Under the pieces are notes generated by a model, which was not told the origin of the DNA, did no database searches, and was given only the letters and a program-made list of their open reading frames with translations. This document shows, piece by piece, positions 48,401-57,947 of a DNA stretch of 64,000 bases (its first letter is position 1; each line of letters begins with the position of its first letter). The stretch lies in the NCBI GenBank assembly GCA_944472135.2, contig OX235267.1, forward strand, positions 21,001,452-21,065,451. The letters run 5' to 3'. The stretch comes from Trichobilharzia regenti. Its lineage: Eukaryota; Platyhelminthes; Trematoda; Strigeidida; Schistosomatidae. The translations under genes were made by a program, and so were the position numbers.

Positions 48401-50101
48401 TATGAGCTAGGTATGCAAATCATGGTAGACGCTTGTACGGTACATTCATTATTTATAAAACTAACTCGCACGTAAGAACTATGGTTTGATCAGTTATACA
48501 ACGTTTAATACATTTAGACACAATTAACCTACGATGCTTACTTCTATGACGCATTACCTAAAACTACATTAATATAGTTTCCGCTGAAGGTTATCTCCTA
48601 TAGTTACCACCTTAGTGGGCAACTTAGCGTTATCTTTGAATAACGAAAATTCCGAGAACTTTCTTGGTAAAAAGATCGTCCCTTACTCGAAAAAATTAAA
48701 TATACCCTAGTCTCCAAAAAAACGTTCAGAGGTATTCATCCTATCACCGCAAACGACTCACTATTTGCAGCCATTTAAAAAGTAAAAATAAATTTACCGA
48801 TGGCAGCGTGCTTATGATTTCTAGATATCATAATGTACCATGAGGAAAACGCTATCTCCATGCGGTTATAAGTCAGATGTGCGAAATTAGTCAGAAACAC
48901 AACAACCACGATTCTCAGTCACATAACATCTTACTTCGCTACCTAATCGTATAGTCGTATTAACGGATGTTTCGCCGAAGAAAAGAAGACTACTGGTTCA
49001 AGGATAATTTATTTAGTTTTTTTTAAGATCGTGAACATCTGTGTCTATAGTCACGGAAGAATCACAACTTCGAGGAAACCACCAATCGTAGACTACAACC
49101 CGAAACGTTATTCTTCCTAATTAATGTCTTACCTTTAACTGGGATTGTTTGTACACTCACCAGATCACCGTATTTTATCCGCTTTGAAAACCGTTTTGCA
49201 ACCCATCGAATGGATGTTAACACTGGCTCTATTACGGGTAGTCCTAGTTCATTTATTGCGATCTAGTACATCAAGCAATAATAAGCATAAGTAACACTTA
49301 CCCTTAGGGATTCCAGGTTCTTTCAGTTCCCCCAAAATATACACAAGCACAACAGATTCATACTTTTCATGCGGCTCAACCTTATTTGGCTTAGATTCTC
49401 TCACAATATATTTTTTTAAATGATAGCAGACACACGGATGGTATATTCACATTCTCAAAAAGCTTCAAAGCATTTTCAACTTCAACCCAGGTTCTAAATT
49501 CTCTGGGTTTAATTTGTTCTTCGAAAACCTTGCTAATACCAACTCTGATGGTGCTCTCTTCAACAGATTCACTCGCAGATTGTTGTATGCTGCAAACATG
49601 AACGAAAAAGACACTCTTTTTCCAGATTTCTACATGTTATGCAAGTAACTGAACCAACAATAGTAACGGCAACCAACTAATGGACTGGAAACAACTGCTT
49701 CTGACAGCCAAACATCTTCATGTGCACAATTTCAAAACCCTCTACACAGTACTAATTCACTAACAGCTGAAAACCAACTAAAACACTGAAAGCCGCATGA
49801 ATGCAAGGTATGAAAACACTTACACCGAAATGAATGCACTGGCCTGGTAGTGAAAACTTTCGAAACCAAAGAAATAATTCATTTTAACAGCAACGGAAAC
49901 AAAAAATGAGGTGAAACGCAACATTTGTGAACGATACGCAACAAGATAAGTCGTGTATAACGGCAGGATAAACGGAACAACAAACGCGTCAACGAACAGC
50001 TACGGAACCGCGATCCAACATGGCCGACTAAAATGGACGAAAATGACCTTCGAGCGTCTCACTCCACCAATGACCTTGATAAGTGACGGATAATTTCAGC
50101 C
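45406..50101. mobile_element. DNA transposon of about 4.7 kb in the gag gene (9-bp duplication)
   Basis: The gag reading is broken between 45405 and 50102 by an insert flanked by CCATGTCAT (45397-45405 and 50102-50110). The insert's ends are inverted: GGCTGGACTTATTCGTCAC at the left, GGCTGAAATTATCCGTCAC read inward from the right, 16 of 19 identical by eye, with further similarity (xTA) after. A 9-bp duplication with GG-starting terminal repeats fits Mutator-like or Merlin-type elements; Merlin is known from schistosomes. I found no transposase, so it may be non-autonomous and carries at least one decayed non-LTR RT. Confidence 0.75.
47770..48570 (+). pseudogene. Decayed non-LTR retrotransposon RT in the DNA transposon
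   Basis: Conceptual + strand reading, with several frame changes and stops, gives TLDAAAVLLHNI-like residues, then EYTSAFDSLPRDILLDKLAE and WIVRWLHSYLSGRKQYT, followed by weak traces of the palm (ADD-like at about 48117). These are the AFD and SxLxGRxQ motifs of non-LTR RTs. Family not assigned. It is far more decayed than the CR1 copies in this window, so the DNA transposon may have captured an old insertion. Confidence 0.6.
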
Positions 50102-50210
50102 CCATGTCATGCTTAACATCAGACACATCGTTACAATTAACAGACAAGTCACCATGACTTACTTTCCTGTTTGTATCCAAGACACTCTGTCCCTTCTTTG
50201 ACCCAGGCAT
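50102..50210 (-). pseudogene. BEL/Pao-type gag, start, cut by the DNA transposon
   Basis: ATG at 50210-50208 and the first 36 or so codons (MPGSKKGQSVLDTNRKVSHG to VKHDM), identical to the array units. The frame then runs into transposon sequence. It is the N-terminus of the gag continued at 45405-43556; in total about 650 codons would have been encoded before the break. Confidence 0.85.
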
Positions 50211-50354
50211 TGTTGAACTTGACCCAATTCCAAAAACGTTCCAGATATTGCTTGTTCAAAGAGGACTTGACCGGCACCAGGAGAAATGAACGGCGACTAT
50301 CCAAACTTTCACCAACTGTTTGAATCCGCTAGATCTGTTTCTACCGTCAGAAAC

Positions 50355-50709
50355 TGTCAGGCACGTCTCATAAACCGTTAATGCCCAGCTCTCGCTACGC
50401 TGGGGCCCACGCTGTTCCTTGAAGATTTCAGAAACGCTTAGTTATAACGGACGAAAAAACCAAAACACCGATCTGCCGCTTGATATTTCTTTGTTACACC
50501 AACATATAAAAAGAATAAGTGAACTAAGGTCTGAAAACAAATATTACAATAATAAATCATTGTATTACTTCTGACGATGTTTCACTCTTCTTTCTGAACA
50601 GCGACCGATGAGACGATGACTGTCGGATTGATGCCTCCGCGAAAATTGGGGAAGTTGATTTTAAGCAAACAACCAAGAATTGATCGTTCAATCTTCAACT
50701 CCATTGACA
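50355..50709 (-). mobile_element. Type B LTR with deleted polyadenylation signal (5' LTR of long element)
   Basis: 355 bp instead of 358 because ATT is missing at about 50490 (TTTCTTTGTTACACC against TTTCTTTATTGTTACACC). On the - strand this removes AATAAA. The same deletion occurs in the LTR at 53019-53373. It has the GGCACG start shared with type A LTRs, so it may be a recombinant. Confidence 0.85.
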
Positions 50710-50992
50710 ACCTCATCGAATACATTAACTTCATTTCATCAATTAATAAAAAACCACTCAGCATGATCTCAAACTCCTCTACAAATTGTATATAATCAGC
50801 TGGGTTTCCATCAAAACATCGTGGTTCAAATTTAGGGAGTTTGATGTTCCTATTATCCCTGAACGGCGAAACAATAACATCAACCATGTCATGCTTAACA
50901 TCAGACACATCGTTACAATTAACAGACAAGTCACCATGACTTACTTTCCTGTTTGTATCCAAGACACTCTGTCCCTTCTTTGACCCAGGCAT
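50582..50992 (-). CDS. Truncated gag-LTR fusion, second cluster
   Basis: Same 136-codon frame as in the main array. The internal it belongs to (50710-51136) lies between the LTR with the deleted polyadenylation signal and the LTR interrupted at 51310. Confidence 0.75.
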   Translation of the reverse strand: MPGSKKGQSVLDTNRKVSHGDLSVNCNDVSDVKHDMVDVIVSPFRDNRNIKLPKFEPRCFDGNPADYIQFVEEFEIMLSGFLLIDEMKLMYSMRLSMELKIERSILGCLLKINFPNFRGGINPTVIVSSVAVQKEE

Positions 50993-51136
50993 TGTTGAAC
51001 TTGACCCAATTCCAAAAACGTTCCAGATATTGCTTGTTCAAAGAGGACTTGACCGGCACCAGGAGAAATGAACGGCGACTATCCAAACTTTCACCAACTG
51101 TTTGAATCCGCCAGATCTGTTTCTACCGTCAGAAAC

Positions 51137-52591
51137 TGTCAGGCACGTCTCGTAAACCGTTAATGCCCAGCTCTCGCTACGCTGGGGCCCACGCTGTTCC
51201 TTGAAGATTTCAGAAACGCTTAGTTATAACGGACGAAAAAACCAAAACACCGATCTGCCGCTTGATATTTCTTTATTGTTACACCAACATATAAAAAGAA
51301 TAAGTGAATATTAATAATAATTTTTATTTCTGTAACAGAAACCAGCCATTTTTACAGGCATGAACATATGTACATTTATGAAAACTTATAGAATATATAA
51401 TATGATTTGTTACACTTTAAATAATTTGAAAACTGGTAAATGTGAGAGAAACATTTAAAATGAAGTGTACAAATGAGGAAATAGATATAGCGTCAAATCT
51501 AAACTGTGATTGAAAAAAAAAATACATGTCAATTTCACGCGGGAACCATAAATGGTTGCGTTAGTTGAGGAAGGTAAGTGGCATTTCTGTACAGGTGCTG
51601 ACGTATTACATAAAAGATGCAGAATAAACAATAACTATCAGTAAATCATTCAGAAAGAGCTTTAAAGTCTATTAAACTTTAAATTTACCCGTAAGTACAT
51701 CATATTTGTGACATTTCCAGTTGTTTATGAGACCCACTTTGAACTTGTCAGCAGATTTTATAATACCGATGATCCCGTTATTCACCAGATGAGCTAGCAA
51801 TATCACGAATAAGTAGAGAAAGCAGTATGTTTGAAAAGAGAAGAAGACACAAGAAAACCAGCAGACAGGTGCAGATCTGCACCTTCAGTATTTAAAAGGT
51901 GTTAATAATTCAAAATATATAACAGGCATGGGGTTAATCGTTTTTTATTGTTTTTTTTCAGGAAATATTATTTTCCCGATATTTTACAGTCTCTTCTGCG
52001 AACAATTAGTTTAAAGTGAAAGACAGGTGATAATTTCACCTACTTACGAGGTTTAAAAGGAGTAAAACACAAAAGTCAGAGTGCGTGAGCTATGTAAAAG
52101 AAAAGCGAGGGCCTAGTAATGTATGTTTTTCTGAAGTATACAGTTCGGTGTCCTTCTGAAGTAGCGGACTCATACCATTTACTTTCATTCGGGAGTTTGC
52201 GTCTAAACTTCGGCTCTAGGCAATTTTCAACTAATATTTCTTTTTTCATCATTTTTTTTATATTTTTAGTTTTTGTTTATTCTCATTTTGAAGAAGCCAT
52301 CCGAACTCAGGAGCCATAGCAATAGAGTGCTGTCCCACAGATAAGGGTGGTTCACATATGTCCCCACCATCATATCCGCTGAATAGCAGTCACCACCCTC
52401 CCACCTAAGGGTCTGAAAACAAATATTACAATAATAAATCATTGTATTACTTCTGACGATGTTTCACTCTTCTTTCTGAACAGCGACCGATGAGACGATG
52501 ACTGTCGGATTGATGCCTCCGCGAAAATTGGGGAAGTTGATTTTAAGCAAACAACCAAGAATTGATCGTTCAATCTTCAACTCCATTGACA
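51137..52591 (-). mobile_element. Type B LTR split by an insertion of about 1.1 kb
   Basis: LTR sequence runs 51137 to about 51309 (GAATAAGTGAA), stops, and resumes at about 52402-52408 (CTAAGG ... GTCTGAAAACAAATATTAC) to 52591. An extra G and the lack of a clear duplication make the junctions slightly uncertain. Confidence 0.75.
51310..52401 (-). mobile_element. Unclassified retroposon inserted in an LTR
   Basis: On the - strand it ends AGAAATAAAAATTATTATTA, a polyadenylation-like signal plus an (ATT)n tail, as non-LTR elements in this window do. The other end (52401 side) is GGTGGGAGGGTGGTGACTGC. No RT is recognised, and the + strand open frame at 52119-52319 has no known motif. It may be a 5'-truncated element or a SINE-like repeat. 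Confidence 0.5.
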
Positions 52592-54585
52592 ACCTCATCG
52601 AATACATTAACTTCATTTCATCAATTAATAAAAAACCACTCAGCATGATCTCAAACTCCTCTACAAATTGTATATAATCAGCTGGGTTTCCATCAAAACA
52701 TCGTGGTTCAAATTTAGGGAGTTTGATGTTCCTATTATCCCTGAACGGCGAAACAATAACATCAACCATGTCATGCTTAACATCAGACACATCGTTACAA
52801 TTAACAGACAAGTCACCATGACTTACTTTCCTGTTTGTATCCAAGACACTCTGTCCCTTCTTTGACCCAGGCATTGTTGAACTTGACCCAATTCCAAAAA
52901 CGTTCCAGATATTGCTTGTTCAAAGAGGACTTGACCGGCACCAGGAGAAATGAACGGCGACTATCCAAACTTTCACCAACTGTTTGAATCCGCCAGATCT
53001 GTTTCTACCGTCAGAAACTGTCAATCACGTCTCATAAACCGTTAATGCCCAGCTCTCGCTACGCTGGGGCCCACGCTGTTCCTTGAAGATTTCAGAAACG
53101 CTTAGTTATAACGGACGAAAAAACCAAAACACCGATCTGCCGCTTGATATTTCTTTGTTACACCAACATATAAAAAGAATAAGTGAACTAAGGTCTGAAA
53201 ACAAATATTACAATAATAAATCATTGTATTACTTCTGACGATGTTTCACTCTTCTTTCTGAACAGCGACCGATGAGACGATGACTGTCGGATTGATGCCT
53301 CCGCGAAAATTGGGGAAGTTGATTTTAAGCAAACAACCAAGAATTGATCGTTCAATCTTCAACTCCATTGACAACCTCATCGAATACATTAACTTCATTT
53401 CATCAATTAATAAAAAACCACTCAACATGATCTCAAACTCCTCTACAAATTGTATATAATCAGCTGGGTTTCCATCAAAACATCGTGGTTCAAATTTAGG
53501 GAGTTTGATGTTCCTATTATCCCTGAACGGCGAAACAATAACATCAACCATGTCATGCTTAACATCAGACACATCGTTACAATTAACAGACAAGTCACCA
53601 TGACTTACTTTCCTGTTTGTATCCAAGACACTCTGTCCCTTCTTTGACCCAGGCATTGTTGAACTTGACCCAATTCCAAAAACGTTCCAGATATTGCTTG
53701 TTCAAAGAGGACTTGACCGGCACCAGGAGAAATGAACGGCGACTATCCAAACTTTCACCAACTGTTTGAATCCGCCAGATCTGTTTCTACCGTCAGAAAC
53801 TGTCAATCACGTCTCATAAACCGTTAATGCCCAGCTCTCGCTACGCTGGGGCCCACGCTGTTCCTTGAAGATTTCAGAAACGCTTAGTTATAACGGACGA
53901 AAAAACCAAAACACCGATCTGCCGCTTGATATTTCTTTATTGTTACACCAACATATAAAAAGAATAAGTGAACTAAGGTCTGAAAACAAATATTACAATA
54001 ATAAATCATTGTATTACTTCTGACGATGTTTCACTCTTCTTTCTGAACAGCGACCGATGAGACGATGACTGTCGGATTGATGCCTCCGCGAAAATTGGGG
54101 AAGTTGATTTTAAGCAAACAACCAAGAATTGATCGTTCAATCTTCAACTCCATTGACAACCTCATCGAATACATTAACTTCATTTCATCAATTAATAAAA
54201 AACCACTCAGCATGATCTCAAACTCCTCTACAAATTGTATATAATCAGCTGGGTTTCCATCAAAACATCGTGGTTCAAATTTAGGGAGTTTGATGTTCCT
54301 ATTATCCCTGAACGGCGAAACAATAACATCAACCATGTCATGCTTAACATCAGACACATCGTTACAATTAACAGACAAGTCACCATGACTTACTTTCCTG
54401 TTTGTATCCAAGACACTCTGTCCCTTCTTTGACCCAGGCATTGTTGAACTTGACCCAATTCCAAAAACGTTCCAGATATTGCTTGTTCAAAGAGGACTTG
54501 ACCGGCACCAGGAGAAATGAACGGCGACTATCCAAACTTTCACCAACTGTTTGAATCCGCCAGATCTGTTTCTACCGTCAGAAAC
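52592..54585 (-). repeat. Three further TRIM-like units at the right end
   Basis: Internals 52592-53018, 53374-53800 and 54159-54585 (427 bp each) with LTRs at 53019-53373 (355 bp, polyadenylation signal deleted) and 53801-54158 (358 bp). Gag-LTR fusions of 136 codons lie at 52464-52874, 53246-53656 and 54031-54441. The sequence is almost identical to the 27-42 kb array although an 8-kb segment separates them. Confidence 0.9.
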
Positions 54586-54944
54586 TGTCAGGCACGTCTC
54601 GTAAACCGTTAATGCCCAGCTCTCGCTACGCTGGGACTCACGCTGTTCCTTGAAGTTTCTCAGAAACGCTTAGTAATAACGGACGCAAAATCCGAAACAC
54701 CGATTGGCCACTCGAAAATACTTTATTGTAACACCAACATATAAACAATGTTGCCACTAAGGTCTGTGAAAAAATATTACAATAATAAATCACAATATTA
54801 CTTTTAACGGTTTTCTGCTGACTTCTTTCTGAACAGCGACCGATGAGACGATGACTGTCGGATTGATGCCTCCGCGAAAATTGGGGAAGTTGGTTTCGAG
54901 CAAACAACCATGAATTGATTGTTCAATCTTCAACTACATTCACA
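54586..54944 (-). mobile_element. Type A LTR, outer 5' LTR of the composite
   Basis: 359 bp, ending TTCACA at 54944 and followed by AGGAC. It differs from the 42046 LTR at only a few bases (for example CATTCACA against CATTGACA, ATCCGAAACACC against ATCCAAAACACC). As the right outer end of the block, together with the type A LTR at 26875, it argues that the original inserted element had type A LTRs. Confidence 0.85.
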
Positions 54945-55260
54945 AGGACCATCCTCGACTACGCGTTGTAAGTCAAGGACAAGTCTGTGAATAAGGCCTG
55001 ATTGGCCTTTAGATGATAGAATCAAAAGAAGAGAATCCGTGGCTGAACTAAAGGCCAGGCTTGAGAATGGCGAAAAGGACCTCAAGCTCTTGGGTTTTCG
55101 GGTGGTGAAGTGTCGTGAACCGATGCTGCCGAGACCTCTCTTCATAAGAGGTGTGAACACGCAAGTGTTTCGGTGTGCTATACGAACTCATGTAGTCTTA
55201 GGAATAAGCTCGCCGAATCAGGAGAGTTATCTGAAAGACTACAACCTGATGTAATTGCTA
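54945..55260 (+). pseudogene. CR1-A ORF1 C-terminus, resumes after the array
   Basis: After the AGGAC duplication the reading goes on with ATCCTCGACTACGCG and, in frame from about 55010, DDRIKRRESVAELKARLENG then EKDLKLLGFRVV, the C-terminal motif of CR1 ORF1 proteins. This is exactly the part missing after 26869. The continuity across 28 kb supports a single CR1 copy split by the LTR block. Confidence 0.75.
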
Positions 55261-55967
55261 TCACTGAGACGTGGTTGTAAGTGGGTGTAGACTTAACTCC
55301 ACTCATACCTGGGTATATCTGCATAAGAGCAGACAGAGTAAGTAGTCGGAAAGGTGAGGGGTTGCTCTATGCATCCGGGATGACATAGGGATCAGGTCAA
55401 CGTTGTCAGAAGCTCATGACAGCGGCACCAGTGAAGCCGCAATTTGCATCATTAACTTAAACAAAGGCACTTTAACGAACGGAGTTATTTACAGAAGTCC
55501 TGCTAGCCAAGCTGATGACTTCGCTCTAAATCACTTGAGGGCGTGGGGTAGTAGAAATAGGTGTCTGATTGTTGGCGACTTTAACGCTCCACATATTAAT
55601 TTGGGGGAAATTAAACTCCACTAGTTTGTATACCTGTTTCAATAGGGAGCTCACATTGACACTGCTTGAATGTGCACTCGTGCAACATATGCATGCACCA
55701 ACACGGTATCACCCTGAACATAATCCATCTACTCTAGACTTGGTATTGACACAACAGAAGGAGGACGTTGGTAACATTAGGCGCCTTCCGCCGCTTGGCA
55801 GCAGTGACCACATAGTCATTGCTTTTACGTTTAGGATTCATTCTCTCATATACAGGTCAAAATCCGCTCGTCCAAACATTTGGAAAGCGGATATACAAGG
55901 AATCCGGAACGCAGCAACTGCGGTTGACTGGTCAGTTGATACAAGTCGGACTGTCGAGGAAGCTTGA
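55160..55967 (+). pseudogene. CR1-A ORF2, endonuclease domain, broken
   Basis: Fragments of an APE-type endonuclease in several frames: SLRNKLAELSERLQPDVIAI then TETWL followed by a stop (near 55280), a glycine-rich strand, YRSPA, LIVGDFNAPHINLG (55570-55610), a frame change near 55610, then STLDLVLTQ and GSSDHIVIAF (the catalytic SDH) to a TGA at 55965-55967. These are the EN motifs in order. With stops and frame changes the copy cannot make active endonuclease. Confidence 0.8.
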
Positions 55968-57947
55968 GTAGGATTTAGGAATACACTAGATCGTGTCACT
56001 TCACCTTTTATACCTTGGTACACTCCTCGAAAGCTGTCGCATGAACCACCTTGGATCACTAGTGAAATAAGGAGGTTATTAAGACGGCGAAAGAACTTAT
56101 GGGACCAATTTGTTATGACAGGAAGGGAAAACTTCCAGAAAGACTACCGCAAAACTCGAAACTTCTGTAAGTATGCGATTAACAAGAGTCGTATAGAGTA
56201 CGAGAGACGATTAGTACTAGATTGCGTTCATTACCCAAAAAGGTTTTACTCGTATATTAAACGTAGGACTAAAACTAGCAGTGGTATACCGTCACTCATA
56301 ACCATTAGTGGAGAAGCGGCTGAGTCAGACGAAGGAAAGGCTGGAAACCTCTCCGAATACTTCTGTGCCGTCTTCTCGTCTGAAAGTACCACCCAGGGAT
56401 ATGGCGAGGTCACTGCCATCGCCACTCAGATGCCCTCAATTGTGGTAGAGCACACAAAGGTTCTCAAACTACTGTCTAAACTGAAGCCAGGTAAATCACC
56501 TGGGCCGGATGGACTTCACCCTAAGCTGTTAATTTCCTTGGCGGATATAATATATATTCCGCTTACGGAGATTTTCCAAATGTCTCTGACGCAGGCTAAG
56601 CTACCCAGGGACTGGAAGGATGCCATTATAAGCCCTATCTTCAAGGACAGGGATAGGCAATTGGTATCTAACTACAGGCCGGTAAGTCTGACATGCATTA
56701 TTGCAAAGGTATTGGAAACTATTATAAGGGATCAACTATTAGCTTATGTTGAAACACATGGCTTGTTGGCTGTGGAACAGCATGGATTCCGACCAGGACG
56801 ATCCTGCTTGACAAACCTACTTTTGGCTAGGGAAGACTGGGTTGAGGCCAGAGATAGGAACCATCTGTTGGACGTGGTTTTTATTGATCTTAGCAAGGCG
56901 TTCGACAAAGTATCCCACTTAGGTCTCCTTAGTAAACTTAAAGGTTTCGGACTAGACCAATGCCTATGTGAGTGGTTTAGAGATTACTTAATGGATAGAA
57001 GGCAGAAGGTTAGAGTTAACGGTGTACTATCAGGATGGAAAGCAGTATCCAGTGGAGTGCCCCAGGGAACTGTATTAGGTCCATTGCTATTCCTATTATA
57101 CGTTAACGAATTACCAGGGATTCTTTCTTCATCTTCATTATTATTTGCAGATGACATTAAGATATGGAAAACTGTAAACAATAACGAGGATAGGTCGGCC
57201 CTACAAACTGATTTAGATAAATTAGCTGAGTGGTCAAGCCTATGGAGTTTGGAAATGAATGCTAGGAAAAGTGCGGTAATGCACTTAGGTCAGAAGTCTT
57301 ATGCGTCGTACTCCCTAGGGGACGCAGAACTACCTGATGTTAACGAACAGAAGGACCTAGGAATCATTGTCAGCAATGATTTGAAAACAACTGCAAATTG
57401 CAATGCAGCCGCAGCTAAAGCTTTTCGAATGCTATGGGCAATTCGAAGGGCTTTCAAACGATTAGACGAGGGCATGTTCCAAATACTCTACGCAACATAT
57501 GTCAGGCCTCATCTAGAATACTGCATACAAGCGACGAGTCCATGCTTCAAAAAGGAGGCACATACTCTGGAAAGAGTACAGAGAGTAGGAACAAAATTAG
57601 TTGGTGGTATCTCACACCTTCCTTATGATAAGAGGATGGAGCATTTAAATCTCTTCCCGTTATCGTTCCGCAGGAAGAGAGGTGACTTAATTTTAGCATA
57701 CCGTATACTTAAGGGTGATTTAGGAACTGACCTTTCTAACCTTTTCTCCCCTTCTAGGATACATTTACGGGGTCACCGCAAAAAGGTGCTCAAACCAAGG
57801 ACGATTAAAATACGTGCAGAATTTAGATTCTCTCACAGAGTGGTCAACGATTGGAACTCCTTACCTGATTCAGTAGTATCAGCTCCATCGATGAACGCTT
57901 TCAAAGAGAAGTTAGATCTCTGCAGAGATATGCTTTGCAAGGATTAA
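55968..57947 (+). CDS. CR1-A ORF2, reverse transcriptase domain, open
   Basis: Same frame as the endonuclease tail but after the TGA at 55965-55967; the first ATG is 56115 (610 codons), though the reading is open from 55968. RT motifs in order: GKSPGPDGLHP, AIISPIFKDRDR with NYRPVSLT, HGFRPGRSCLTNLL, VVFIDLSKAFDKVSH, SGVPQGTVLGPLLF and LLFADDIKIWK (catalytic FADD), then a thumb with YVRPHLEYC and a C-terminal SLPDSVVSAPSMNAFKEKL-like end typical of CR1. Stop TAA at 57945-57947. The RT part looks intact; the element as a whole is not, because its EN and ORF1 are broken and split. Confidence 0.88.
   Translation, partial: VGFRNTLDRVTSPFIPWYTPRKLSHEPPWITSEIRRLLRRRKNLWDQFVMTGRENFQKDYRKTRNFCKYAINKSRIEYERRLVLDCVHYPKRFYSYIKRRTKTSSGIPSLITISGEAAESDEGKAGNLSEYFCAVFSSESTTQGYGEVTAIATQMPSIVVEHTKVLKLLSKLKPGKSPGPDGLHPKLLISLADIIYIPLTEIFQMSLTQAKLPRDWKDAIISPIFKDRDRQLVSNYRPVSLTCIIAKVLETIIRDQLLAYVETHGLLAVEQHGFRPGRSCLTNLLLAREDWVEARDRNHLLDVVFIDLSKAFDKVSHLGLLSKLKGFGLDQCLCEWFRDYLMDRRQKVRVNGVLSGWKAVSSGVPQGTVLGPLLFLLYVNELPGILSSSSLLFADDIKIWKTVNNNEDRSALQTDLDKLAEWSSLWSLEMNARKSAVMHLGQKSYASYSLGDAELPDVNEQKDLGIIVSNDLKTTANCNAAAAKAFRMLWAIRRAFKRLDEGMFQILYATYVRPHLEYCIQATSPCFKKEAHTLERVQRVGTKLVGGISHLPYDKRMEHLNLFPLSFRRKRGDLILAYRILKGDLGTDLSNLFSPSRIHLRGHRKKVLKPRTIKIRAEFRFSHRVVNDWNSLPDSVVSAPSMNAFKEKLDLCRDMLCKD

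Larger units (their letters stand above)
26875..54944 (-). mobile_element. 28-kb composite LTR retrotransposon array (BEL/Pao-related)
   Basis: One block starting TGTCAG and ending TTCACA, flanked by AGGAC. It contains about 26 LTRs and 24 internal segments, all oriented on the - strand: from the right, five LTRs and four short internals (54944-50355), one long gag-bearing internal (50354-42405), then 20 LTRs with 19 short internals (42404-27131), and a truncated LTR (27110-26875). Three LTRs (26875, 42046, 54586) are a distinct type A (GGGACTCACG, TGGCCACTCGAAAATAC); the others are type B (GGGCCCACG, TGCCGCTTGATATTTC). No RT, protease, RNase H or integrase is present, so it depends on another element for movement. 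Its splitting of CR1-A shows it is younger than CR1-A. Confidence 0.85.

Noticed and set aside
45407..50101. Transposase in the DNA transposon
   Set aside because: I looked on both strands for a long or motif-bearing frame and found none; only an RT relic could be supported.
27565..54432. 65-codon + strand open frame repeated in every array unit
   Set aside because: It is the complement of the gag frame, repeated only because the unit is repeated; no start context, splice or motif supports it.
55838..56059. 73-codon - strand frame
   Set aside because: Complement of the CR1-A ORF2 frame, which has clear RT and EN motifs on the + strand.
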